Source: Ectorhizobium quercum (GTDB lineage: Bacteria; Pseudomonadota; Alphaproteobacteria; Rhizobiales; Rhizobiaceae). Taken from it: DNA of 64,000 bases. Both the position numbers and the translations under genes were made by a program. Where the stretch lies: positions 1-64,000 of the forward strand of contig NZ_JANFPI010000010.1 in NCBI RefSeq assembly GCF_026552795.1, given 5' to 3'. The notes beneath the pieces are model-generated. The model was given only the letters and a program-made list of their open reading frames with translations. It made no database searches and had not been told where the DNA came from. Positions 53,221-63,766 of this stretch are shown piece after piece. Position 1 is the stretch's first letter. Every line of letters begins with the position of its first letter.

Positions 53221-54411
53221 TCACGACTGCGCCGCAGACAGCCGGGCGATCGCCGCCCGCCCCAGAATGGACCGGATCATGTGGCTCTGCGGCGCATGCG
53301 CCCGAGCGGTGATGGCGTCACGATGATGACGCTCCAGATTGTAATCGCGGCGCAAACCGCGGTTGCCGCCGAGATCGAGCGCCAGATCCGTCACGGCGAC
53401 GGCATTGTCGATCACGACATGGCGAACGGCAAGCGCATCGGCAACCGTGGCCACGCCGTCATCGATGTCGCCGGCCACGGATTTCAGGAGCCTCTCGTTG
53501 GTCGCCAGAAGCACCTCGATCTGCCCCAGTCCTTCCTGAAGGCGCGGGATCGTCGAAAGCGGCGCGCCGAGACTGGCGGGGACATGGCTGGTCAGATGCC
53601 GGACGAGGTCGTCACGCGCCGAAACCGCGACGCCGTGGTACACGGCCGCCAGCAGCGTGAAGAAGGAACTGCCGGTCGCCTCGTCGCGGCGCAGCGGCTC
53701 GCTGGCCGGCTGCTCGGCGATCAGATCGCCGAGGGGCACCCGCACGCCCTCGAGCACCAGGTCGTCGCTGGCGGTGGCATACATGCCGGTCGCTTCCCAG
53801 GCCTTGGCGCTGCCGACGCCCGGCGCGTCGAGCGGAACGAGAAGCTGCACCAGCCGTGGTGCCGCCTCGGTCGTCAAGGCGAGAACGACGGCCCATTTAA
53901 GTCCCGGCAATCCGGTGACGAAGCTCTTGCGTCCGTCGACGACCCAGTGATCGCCGTCGATGCGCGCCACGGTTTCCGGCAGGCCGCCATGCGCCGGGGA
54001 GCCGACGCCCGGTTCCGCCTGCGCATTGTTGATAAGCGCGGACCCCTCGCGGTTGGCGGCGAGAACGCGTGCGGCCAGCACCGGCGGCCAACCGCCACGC
54101 CGAATGGCGCCGTGAATGGCGTAGTGCATCGCCAGAACGAGCGCCGTGGAAGGATCACCGGCCGCGATCTCCGAGACGATCCGCTGCGCCAGCGCCAGAC
54201 GGCCGCCGAGGCCGCCCTCTTCCCGGGCAGTGACGGCACCGAGAAGGCCGGCCCCGAAAAGGGCTTCGAAATTGGCGAAGGCGAATTCGCCGGTCCGGTC
54301 GAAATGCGGCGCCGTTTCGGCAAATCCGGCGGCGAGCGTCCGCGCGAGCGCGACGGGATCGCCGGACGGCTCGCTGACGGCGATCCTGACTGCTGACGAC
54401 GCCGGGCTCAT
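53221..54411 (-). CDS. Acyl-CoA-dehydrogenase-fold flavoprotein, possibly a monooxygenase
   Basis: A 396-aa protein with the acyl-CoA dehydrogenase fold: LFGAGLLGAVTAREEGGLGG, NAQAEPGVGSPAHGG, VVDGRKSFVTG and the C-terminal LALDLGGNRGLRRDYNLERH, with RDAITARAHAPQS near the end. The usual catalytic Glu position of true dehydrogenases is not evident by eye, and sulfur-acquisition relatives (SfnB, DszC) are oxygenases. ATG 54411 overlaps the stop of the DszB-like gene (ATGA), so the two are co-translated; the pair resembles a DszC plus DszB unit. Oxygenase function is inferred. Confidence 0.8.
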   Translation of the reverse strand: MSPASSAVRIAVSEPSGDPVALARTLAAGFAETAPHFDRTGEFAFANFEALFGAGLLGAVTAREEGGLGGRLALAQRIVSEIAAGDPSTALVLAMHYAIHGAIRRGGWPPVLAARVLAANREGSALINNAQAEPGVGSPAHGGLPETVARIDGDHWVVDGRKSFVTGLPGLKWAVVLALTTEAAPRLVQLLVPLDAPGVGSAKAWEATGMYATASDDLVLEGVRVPLGDLIAEQPASEPLRRDEATGSSFFTLLAAVYHGVAVSARDDLVRHLTSHVPASLGAPLSTIPRLQEGLGQIEVLLATNERLLKSVAGDIDDGVATVADALAVRHVVIDNAVAVTDLALDLGGNRGLRRDYNLERHHRDAITARAHAPQSHMIRSILGRAAIARLSAAQS

Positions 54412-55442
54412 GCCACCGCCCTCCGGTCGATGGCATCGTAGGGCCGGCGGTCGACCCAGGCATCGATGTCGAAGTTCCGCTCCAGAAAGCCCCAGTCGTG
54501 CAGGAAGTCCTTGTAGTGGCCGACGGCGGCCACGAGGTCCGGATCGAGCCCGATACCAAGATGGCGGTGAACCTCCGGGCCGTTGGCGGCAAGGACCTGT
54601 TCTTCCGTCGCGCCGGACTCGCGGGCGATGAAACGGCGTGTCTCGTCGGGATGCTGTTCCGCCCATTGCGATGCCTTGCGGATGACCGCCACCAGCCGCT
54701 CGACCAGATCGGGACGCTCTTCGGCCAGACGGGCATCCACCGTCAGAACGCGCGGCGAACCGGAATTGATGCGAATGTTCGGATCGGGATGGAAGCCGAA
54801 CTCGGCGACCTGAACCGCACCGATCAGGTTGGCGGCGGCGATCCCCGCCGTACCCTTGACGAAGACGGCATCGACCTCGCCGCGCAGCAGGGCCGCGACC
54901 TCGTCACCATAGGCCTGGCGACGCTTCAATCCGAAGAGGGACGGCCCCTCCTGCGTGTCGAGCACCGACTGCTTCTGCACGATATCCGTCAGTTCGACGT
55001 CACTGACGCTCAACCCTTCGAGCGACAGGGCCGACACCAGCCCCTTGAGCGCGGTGGCGCGCATGAAATCCACGATGCCTTCAGGACGGCACGGCACGCC
55101 GAAGCGGCGCCCGGCCAGATCCACCAGCGAGCGTATGCCGCTCTCCGGCAAGGTGATGATCGCCTGGAACTCGTCGGTCCAGGTGATGCCGACCAGCCGC
55201 GTGTCGCGCCCTTCCGAGCGGGCGCGGATCGGCGGCACGTTGCCGCCGTGGCGGAACGACCACTCCAGCGTATGGTTGAAATGGCTCTCCCGGATCGCGC
55301 GGTCGGGTGAATCGATGATCGATTTCAGGGCGACCCCGGCCTCGGCGAAGGTCTGCTCGAGATAGCCGAGCTGGGCGGCCAGACCCACCGGCGTCGGCAC
55401 CGGGCAGCGGGTATACCAGATTTCGGAAAGCGGCGTGACCAT
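54408..55442 (-). CDS. DszB-like desulfinase (usually annotated as a binding protein)
   Basis: A 344-aa protein of the nitrate/sulfonate binding-protein fold that has no signal peptide. The N-terminal IWYTRCPVPTPV matches the DszB active-site block containing Cys27 (NCPVP). HFNHTLEWSFRHGGNVPP then matches the block with DszB His60 and Arg70: here Cys13, His54 and Arg64, with the same 10-residue His-to-Arg spacing. DszB hydrolyses an aryl sulfinate to sulfite in the 4S pathway. ATG 55442 has GAGG nine bases upstream; ATG 55451 adds three residues. It is coupled to the acyl-CoA-dehydrogenase-fold gene. The sulfinate substrate is unknown. Confidence 0.8.
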   Translation of the reverse strand: MVTPLSEIWYTRCPVPTPVGLAAQLGYLEQTFAEAGVALKSIIDSPDRAIRESHFNHTLEWSFRHGGNVPPIRARSEGRDTRLVGITWTDEFQAIITLPESGIRSLVDLAGRRFGVPCRPEGIVDFMRATALKGLVSALSLEGLSVSDVELTDIVQKQSVLDTQEGPSLFGLKRRQAYGDEVAALLRGEVDAVFVKGTAGIAAANLIGAVQVAEFGFHPDPNIRINSGSPRVLTVDARLAEERPDLVERLVAVIRKASQWAEQHPDETRRFIARESGATEEQVLAANGPEVHRHLGIGLDPDLVAAVGHYKDFLHDWGFLERNFDIDAWVDRRPYDAIDRRAVA

Positions 55443-55567
55443 TCCTGTCATCCTCGCAAAAACATGCGGCGCATCGGTCGCATCGTCGGATACGGGCGCC
55501 GGTCCGGGAGGACCCCGACCGGCATTCGCTCGGGCCGTCAAGGACGGCCGGGTGTCAATGCCGGCGG

Positions 55568-57172
55568 TCAGGAGGCCACCAGATAGGCGTGCGCCAGACT
55601 GCCGCCGATGCCTTCCGCCGTAACGGTGTGATCGGCGATGCGTTTGTTGTAGATGGTGATTTCCGGCGCGGCGACGATATCGATGGCCGGAAGATCCTCC
55701 ACAAGGATCTCCTGGATCTCCTTCCACTGCGCCACGCGCTTTGCATCGTCGAGTTCGATGGCCGACGCCTCGAACAGCGCATCCACCTTGTCGTTTTTGT
55801 AGGCGGCGCCGTTGGAGAAGGGCACGCCCGGCTTGAAATTCTTCGACCAGTAGAGACGCTGCACGCCGACCGTCGGATCGAAGAGGTTGCTCATGCCCTC
55901 ATAGGCGAAGTCGAAATCGCGATCGGTGTAGATCCGCTTGGTGTAGGTCGCGAAATCCTGGGTGCGCACCGTCACCTCGATGCCGACCTTGGCGAGCGCC
56001 TGGCGGATGTAGTCGGCGCCGCGCGGATAGGCCTCGCCGCTCGGCACGTAGTCGAGATTGAGCCTGAACCGAATGCCATCGGAGCCGCGCTCGTAACCCG
56101 CCTCGTCCAGCAGCGCTTCCGCCGCCTTGAGATCGATCAGGTAGGTCTTCAGGTCGCCGACATACCATTTGGTCAGTTTCGGGTTTATCGGGCCGGGAAT
56201 CGGCGCGCCGTAGCCGTAATTGACCGTATTGAAGATCACGTTCCTGTCGATGACATGGGCGAAGGCCCGCCGCACACGCACGTCCTTGAAGAAATCCCGT
56301 TCGAGGTTGAACTCGATGCGGCTGACGCCGTTGTTGTACTGGTAGCCGCGCTCTTCGAAGCCGATATGCGGCAGCGCCTTGAAACGGTCGAGATCGCTGT
56401 AGGGAACCGGCGTGGAGGGCGCGAGGTCGATTTCGCCGGTTTCGATGGCGATCGAACGGGCTGCGGAATCGGGAATGAAGCGAACGATCAGGCTGTCCAG
56501 ATAGGGGCGCGGCGCATCCCAGTAATCCTCGTTTCGCTCATAGACGATGTGGCTGCCACGCACCCATTCCTTGAACCGGAAGGGACCGGTGCCGACCGGC
56601 GCGAGGTTCGTCGGGTTTTCCGTGACCTTCGTTCCCTCGTAGATGTGCTTCGGCACGATGGGCGATTCCGCCGACGCAAGGGCCGTGATCAGGTAGGGCG
56701 CCGGCTTCGACAGCACCAGAACCGCCGTCAACTCGTCCGGCGTCTCGACATCCGTCAGGCTGAGGAAGGTGTTGCGCCCGCGCGGATGGACCTCCTTCAG
56801 CGTATGGATGGAAAAGGCGACGTCGGCGGAGGTGAACGGCTTGCCGTCATGCCACTTGACGTTCGGACGCAGCGTGAAGGTGTAGCGCAAGCCGTCCGGG
56901 CTGATGTCCCATGCGGTCGCCAGAAGCGGCTGCGGGTTGAGGTCGAAATCGTAGGTCAGCAGACCTTCCGTCACCTTGGACGAGACATAGACCGAATTAT
57001 AGGCGGTATGGGCGATCGTCGTCAGCACCGGCGGCTCGGATGCGATCAGCAGCGTCGCCGTGCCGCCGCGAGCCGGCGTTGCCGAAGACACCCGCAGCCC
57101 CGTGGCCGAAACGGCTCCAAAAGCGACCGACGCCATCAGGAAGCCGCGGCGGGTCGTATGGAATGCAGTCAT
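55568..57172 (-). CDS. Peptide/opine-type ABC binding protein with Tat-like signal
   Basis: A 534-aa family-5 (DppA/OppA) solute-binding protein. The N-terminus TTRRGFLMASVAFGAV is a twin-arginine-type signal, unusual for this family though seen in rhizobia. The mature part shows TEGLLTYDFDLNPQPLLATAW, YTFTLRPNVKWHDGKPFTSADV and GTGPFRFKEW. ATG 57172 has AAGGGAG upstream. It is divergent from the dppBCDF-like genes that should form its transporter. Nearby sulfur genes suggest an S-containing peptide or conjugate such as a glutathione derivative; that is inference. Confidence 0.92.
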   Translation of the reverse strand: MTAFHTTRRGFLMASVAFGAVSATGLRVSSATPARGGTATLLIASEPPVLTTIAHTAYNSVYVSSKVTEGLLTYDFDLNPQPLLATAWDISPDGLRYTFTLRPNVKWHDGKPFTSADVAFSIHTLKEVHPRGRNTFLSLTDVETPDELTAVLVLSKPAPYLITALASAESPIVPKHIYEGTKVTENPTNLAPVGTGPFRFKEWVRGSHIVYERNEDYWDAPRPYLDSLIVRFIPDSAARSIAIETGEIDLAPSTPVPYSDLDRFKALPHIGFEERGYQYNNGVSRIEFNLERDFFKDVRVRRAFAHVIDRNVIFNTVNYGYGAPIPGPINPKLTKWYVGDLKTYLIDLKAAEALLDEAGYERGSDGIRFRLNLDYVPSGEAYPRGADYIRQALAKVGIEVTVRTQDFATYTKRIYTDRDFDFAYEGMSNLFDPTVGVQRLYWSKNFKPGVPFSNGAAYKNDKVDALFEASAIELDDAKRVAQWKEIQEILVEDLPAIDIVAAPEITIYNKRIADHTVTAEGIGGSLAHAYLVAS

Positions 57173-57445
57173 GAAAACTCCCTTTCTCTGTTCCGCACCG
57201 GGACAGGCCCGGCAATTCCTTCAAATCCTCGCAGGCTTAGGAATTCCTACCCTCGTTATTCGCTAAAATAGATCAAATATCCAAATTTAGGCACAATAAC
57301 AATATTATATTCCTAAATCCCTGTATTATTTCGCATTTTTCGGAAAAAAATTCCCTTATCGTTTGACAAATTCTATAAAAATAGTCAACTAGTAATGCGC
57401 TGGCACGAGCCGGGCGCCCCTTCCCGCAACCTGTGGCCGGAGCCG
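57173..57445. promoter_or_regulatory. AT-rich divergent promoter region of the peptide-type ABC genes
   Basis: A strongly AT-rich 220-bp core (57230-57395), the most AT-rich stretch in the right half of the window, between the binding protein and permease genes. It must contain both promoters. I do not see a clear regulator site. Confidence 0.5.
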
Positions 57446-58435
57446 ATGTCGAACTCGAAAAGGATTTTGTCGCGAGCGCGACGCGTCGTCATTCAGGCGA
57501 TACCGACGGTGCTGGGCATCGTCATACTGAATTTCTTCCTGTTGCAGCTCGCCCCGGGCGACGCCGCCGACGTTCTGGCCGCCGAAGCCGGTTCGGCGAC
57601 GGTGGAAACGATGGCGGAAATCCGGTCGCGGTTCGGGCTGGACCTGCCCGTCTTCCAGCAATTGTACAATTATCTGAACAACCTCGCCCATTTCAGCCTG
57701 GGCTATTCGCCGCGCTACGGCATGCCCGTCTCCGAGCTGATCGGCCAGCGCCTGCCGGGCACCCTGGCGCTGATGGGCGCCGCGCTCGGCATCGCCATTT
57801 TGGTCGGCGTCTTCCTCGGCTCGATCATGGCACTGTTCTCCGGCAGGCTGCCCGATCGCATCATCTCCATCGGCTCGCTGATCTTCTATTCCGTGCCGGG
57901 CTTCTGGATCGGCCTGATGCTGATCCTCACCTTCTCGGTGAAGCTCGGCTGGCTGCCGTCCGGCGGCGATTCCACCATCGGCAGTTCACTGACGGGCTTC
58001 GACGCCTTCCTCGACCGGGCGCGCTACATCATCCTGCCCGCCCTCTCCCTCGCGCTTTACTATCTCGCCATCTACGCCCGCCTGACCCGCGCGGCGATGC
58101 TGGAGGTGAAGTCGCAGGATTACGTGCGCACGGCGCGCGCCAAGGGCGTTTCGCCGCTGCGACTCACCCTGCGCCACATCCTGCGCAATGCGCTCATTCC
58201 CATCACCACGATGGCCGGCATGCATGTCGGCGGCCTGCTCGGCGGCGCCGTCGTCGTGGAAACCGTCTTCAGCTGGCCGGGCCTCGGCCGCCTCGCCTTC
58301 GAGGCGGTGATGGCGCGCGATTTCAGCGTGCTCCTCGGCATCCTGCTGCTCTCGTCGCTGGTGGTGATCTTCGTCAATGCCGCAGTCGATCTGCTTCAGG
58401 CCTGGCTCGACCCCCGTATCGGAGAAAGCCGATGA
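57446..58435 (+). CDS. Peptide-type ABC transporter permease (DppB-like)
   Basis: A 329-aa inner-membrane permease of the DppB/OppB family with six helices. The N-terminal TVLGIVILNFFLLQLAPGDA and FGLDLPVFQQLYNYL are typical, and the EAA-like loop is YVRTARAKGVSPLRLTLRHI. ATG 57446 has GGAG only three bases before it; ATG 57395 has no ribosome binding site and adds 17 residues. The stop overlaps the next start (ATGA). First gene of a dppBCDF-like operon. Confidence 0.9.
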   Translation: MSNSKRILSRARRVVIQAIPTVLGIVILNFFLLQLAPGDAADVLAAEAGSATVETMAEIRSRFGLDLPVFQQLYNYLNNLAHFSLGYSPRYGMPVSELIGQRLPGTLALMGAALGIAILVGVFLGSIMALFSGRLPDRIISIGSLIFYSVPGFWIGLMLILTFSVKLGWLPSGGDSTIGSSLTGFDAFLDRARYIILPALSLALYYLAIYARLTRAAMLEVKSQDYVRTARAKGVSPLRLTLRHILRNALIPITTMAGMHVGGLLGGAVVVETVFSWPGLGRLAFEAVMARDFSVLLGILLLSSLVVIFVNAAVDLLQAWLDPRIGESR

Positions 58436-59441
58436 ACACGTCCAATCCGACCGCTTTCGCCCATCCTCCTCTCACCAGAACGGAAGAGAAGGACATCACC
58501 GCCCGCACCGACGGCGCGATAGAACCCGACGCGGAGAAGGAGTGGCCCTACGTCCACGCGCCCGATGCGCTGACGGCCCGCACCGATGGCGTGCGCAAGC
58601 GCGGCCTGCGCCGCGAGGTGAAGATCTTCCTCGCCAACCCGAATGCCATCGTCGGCCTGCTCTTCCTCGCCACCGTCATCGTGACGGCACTGATCGCGCC
58701 GCTGCTCTATCCCGGCGACCCGCTGGAAATGGTAAGCCGCCCTTTCCTCTGGCCCGGCCAGAACCCGGACTATCCGCTCGGCACCGATTCGATGGGCCGC
58801 GACGTGCTGGCCGGCATCGTGCATGGTGCCCGCATATCGCTGACGGTCGGCATCGCGGCCACCGTGCTCGGCCTGACCATCGGCATCGTCATCGGCGCCT
58901 TCGCCGGCTATTTCGGCGGCATCGTCGACGACATCCTCGTCAAGGTGATCGAGATCTTCCAGACGCTCCCGAATTTCGTGCTGCTCGTCGTGCTCGTCGC
59001 GATCGCCCAGCCCACCGTCACCACCGTGACGGCCGCCATCGGCATCATCACCTGGCCGATGGTCGCGCGCCTGACCCGGGCCGAGTTCCGCGCCATCCGA
59101 GAAAAGGACTACGTGCTCGCCGCCCGCAGCCTCGGTTACGGCCATGCGCGCATCGTCTTCGCGGAAATCTTGCCGAACGCCCTGCCCCCGATCATCGTCA
59201 CCTCCTCCGTCATGGTCGCCGGCGCGATCCTGATGGAAGCCGCCCTGTCCTTCATGGGTCTCGGCGATCCCAATCGCGTCTCCTGGGGCTCCATGATCGG
59301 CTCCGGCCGCGACGTCATCCGCACCGCCTGGTATCTGACGGCGCTTCCGGGCCTTGCCATCGTCTTCACCGTCATCTCGCTGAACCTCATTTCGGACGGC
59401 CTGAACGACGCCCTAAATCCCCGCTTCTCGGAGGAACGCCG

Positions 59442-59445
<4 letters not shown>
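58432..59445 (+). CDS. Peptide-type ABC transporter permease (DppC-like)
   Basis: A 337-aa DppC/OppC permease. The polar N-terminal extension (about 60 residues) is longer than usual and contains two similar [22 protein letters not shown] segments. It is followed by a first helix [39 protein letters not shown], and the EAA loop [20 protein letters not shown]. Both ends overlap neighbours as ATGA. It forms the channel with the DppB-like permease. Confidence 0.9.
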
Positions 59446-61353
<1,908 letters not shown>

Positions 61354-61375
61354 AAATTCAAGGGAGTCAACAGCA

Positions 61376-62431
61376 ATGGTCGAATACCGCTATCTCGGAC
61401 GCAGCGCGCTGAAGGTGTCGCCGCTCAATCTCGGAACGATGATGTTCGGCGGCCCGACGCCCGACGACGTGGCCTTCCGCATCATCGACAAGGCCCGCGA
61501 GCAGGGCATCAACTTCATCGACACGGCCGATGTCTACCACAACGGCAAGTCGGAGGAAGTCGTCGGCCGCGGCATCAAGGCGACCCGCGACCACTGGGTG
61601 CTGGCCACCAAGTTCGTGAACTCCCACACCAAGGGCCCGAACCTCGGCGGCCATTCGCGCAAGTGGGTGATCGAGACGGTCGAGAACTCGCTGCGCCGTC
61701 TCAACACGGATTATATCGACATCCTCTACTTCCACCGCGCCGTCTTCGACGCGCCGCTGGAAGAGCCGGTGCGCGCCATCGCCGATCTGATCCGCGCCGG
61801 CAAGCTGCGCTACTTCGGCGTGTCGAATTTCCGCGGCTGGCGCATCGCCGAGGTCGCGCAACTGGCCGACCAGCTCGGCATCGACCGCCCCATCGCCAGC
61901 CAGCCGCTCTACAATATCGTCAACCGCACGGCCGAAGCCGAGCAGCTTCCCGCCGCCCACCATTACGGCCTCGGCGTCGTCTCCTATTCGCCGCTCGCCC
62001 GCGGCGTGCTGACGGCCAAGTACCAGCCGGGCGAACAGCCGGCCGCCGACACCCGCGCCGGCCGCGGCGACAAGCGCATTCTGGAAACCGAATGGCGCCC
62101 GGAATCGGTCGAGATCGCCCAGAAGGTCGCCGCCCATGCGGCGAAGAAAGGCATTTCCGCCGCCGACTTCGCGCTCGCCTGGGTGCTGAACAACCAGCTC
62201 GTGACCGCCGCGATCACCGGCCCGCGCACCGAGGCGCACTGGGACAGCTATGTCCGTGCCCTCGATATCCGCCTGGACGCCGAGGACGAAGCGCTGGTCG
62301 ACAGCCTCGTCACCACCGGCCATCCCTCGACCCCCGGATTCAACGATCCGAGCCACCCGGTCGAAGGCCGCGTGCCGCGCCATGCCGCCCCGGCGCCGCA
62401 GCCCGGCGCTGCCGTGCGCGCGGTGGCGTAA
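61376..62431 (+). CDS. Aldo/keto reductase
   Basis: A 351-aa NADPH-dependent aldo/keto reductase of the YajO/Tas-like group. The catalytic tetrad is visible: Asp in FIDTADVYH, Tyr in the same segment, Lys in VLATKFVN and His in LYFHRAVF. The cofactor-binding C-terminal part is VSYSPLARGVL and AITGPRTEAHWDS. It starts 22 bases after the ABC operon's last gene behind AAGGGAG. It may reduce an aldehyde or ketone fragment left after C-S cleavage of the imported compound; that is inference from position. Confidence 0.9.
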   Translation: MVEYRYLGRSALKVSPLNLGTMMFGGPTPDDVAFRIIDKAREQGINFIDTADVYHNGKSEEVVGRGIKATRDHWVLATKFVNSHTKGPNLGGHSRKWVIETVENSLRRLNTDYIDILYFHRAVFDAPLEEPVRAIADLIRAGKLRYFGVSNFRGWRIAEVAQLADQLGIDRPIASQPLYNIVNRTAEAEQLPAAHHYGLGVVSYSPLARGVLTAKYQPGEQPAADTRAGRGDKRILETEWRPESVEIAQKVAAHAAKKGISAADFALAWVLNNQLVTAAITGPRTEAHWDSYVRALDIRLDAEDEALVDSLVTTGHPSTPGFNDPSHPVEGRVPRHAAPAPQPGAAVRAVA

Positions 62432-62507
62432 CCCGAACGATCCGGCCGCCGGCAGCGCTCTTCGTGCCGCCGGTGGCCCAACCGATAGTCTTGAGGAAAA
62501 CCCTGTC

Positions 62508-63746
62508 ATGTCGAGCCCCGTCGCCCAGACCGCCACCGCAGACCGAACCGCCGTTCCGAGCCGCGAGGAGATTTTCGTCCGCGCGCGCGAAATTGCAGCG
62601 GATGCAGCGAAGGACGCCGCAGCGCGCGACCTGACGGGCGAATTGCCGCTGGAGATCTACCGGAAGATCAAGGAGGCCAAGCTCGGCACGCTGCGCATTC
62701 CCGCCTCGAAAGGCGGTCCGGGCGGCACGATTTCCGACTATATCGAGCTGCTGCTGATCCTCGGCGAAGCCGACAGCAACATTCCCCACGGGCTGCGCAG
62801 CCACTTCAACTTCACCGAGACCCTGGCGCTCGCTCCCATCGAGCTTGAGGACCGCCGTCATCTCGAAAGCGTTCTGGCCGGCAAGCTCTTCGCCGGCGCC
62901 CACACCGAGCAGGGCACGAAACGGCCGGGCGACATCACCACGCGGCTTTCCCGCGACGGCGACCGCTACCGGTTGAACGGCCGCAAGTGGTACGCCACCG
63001 GCACGGCGTTTGCCGATTTCGCCACTTTCAGCGCGCTGGACGACAATGGCGATCCGGTGAGCGTGCTGATCCCGGCCGACCGCGACGGCATCACCATCCT
63101 CGACGACTGGGACGGCATGGGCCAGCGCCTGACCGCGAGCGGAGGCGTCATCCTCGACAATGTCGAGGTCCTGCCGCACGAGCTGACGAGCCGCCGCCTG
63201 AATTCGGAGATCGGCCGCCATACTTCCACGCTGCGGCAGCTTCATCTCGCCGCGTCTGCCGCCGGCGCCGTGCAGGGCGCGGTGAAGGAGGGCATCGACT
63301 ACGTGCTGAAGCAGGCGCGCACCACTGCCCATTCCAGCGCCGAAACCGCCAATCAGGACCCCTTCGTGCAGAAATTCGTCGGAGAACTGTCCGCCGGGGC
63401 CTTCGCGGTGGTGACGCTGATCCGCGAGGCGGCCCGCGCCCTCGACCGGACCGCCGACGCCTTCGCAACCGGCGATGCCGAGGCCATCGATGCGGCGCTG
63501 ATCGAAAGCGCCCTGACGACGGCCCGCACGCAGATCGTCACCTCGCAGCTTGCGCTGAACGTGGCGACCAACATCTACGAACTGGGCGGCGCCTCCACCA
63601 CGTCGCGCGCGCTCAATCTCGACCGCCACTGGCGCAACATCCGCACGGTCTACAACCACAATCCGCTGCTGCACAAGGCGCGGGTGATCGGCGACTACTA
63701 TCTCAACGGCACCACGACCCATCTCCGGGAAGGCCGGGTGTTCTGA
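62508..63746 (+). CDS. DszC/SfnB-like flavin-dependent monooxygenase
   Basis: A 412-aa acyl-CoA-dehydrogenase-fold protein most like the group D monooxygenases SfnB and DszC: RKWYATGTAFADFATFSALD, ILDDWDGMGQRLTASGGVIL, QDPFVQKFVGELSAG, ELGGASTTSRALNLDRHWRN with IRTVYNHNPLLHKA, and GDYYLNGTT. DszC oxidises the sulfur of dibenzothiophene; SfnB acts in dimethylsulfone use. ATG 62508 follows TTGAGGAAAA. It lies 76 bases after the aldo/keto reductase gene and before a LysR gene. It needs reduced flavin from a separate reductase. Confidence 0.87.
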   Translation: MSSPVAQTATADRTAVPSREEIFVRAREIAADAAKDAAARDLTGELPLEIYRKIKEAKLGTLRIPASKGGPGGTISDYIELLLILGEADSNIPHGLRSHFNFTETLALAPIELEDRRHLESVLAGKLFAGAHTEQGTKRPGDITTRLSRDGDRYRLNGRKWYATGTAFADFATFSALDDNGDPVSVLIPADRDGITILDDWDGMGQRLTASGGVILDNVEVLPHELTSRRLNSEIGRHTSTLRQLHLAASAAGAVQGAVKEGIDYVLKQARTTAHSSAETANQDPFVQKFVGELSAGAFAVVTLIREAARALDRTADAFATGDAEAIDAALIESALTTARTQIVTSQLALNVATNIYELGGASTTSRALNLDRHWRNIRTVYNHNPLLHKARVIGDYYLNGTTTHLREGRVF

Positions 63747-63766
63747 CGATGATGGTGGCGCGGCCA

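Noticed and set aside
54408-55442. Reading the DszB-like gene as an ordinary nitrate/sulfonate binding protein
   Set aside because: No signal peptide is present, no transporter genes are coupled to it, and the Cys-His-Arg blocks of DszB are kept.
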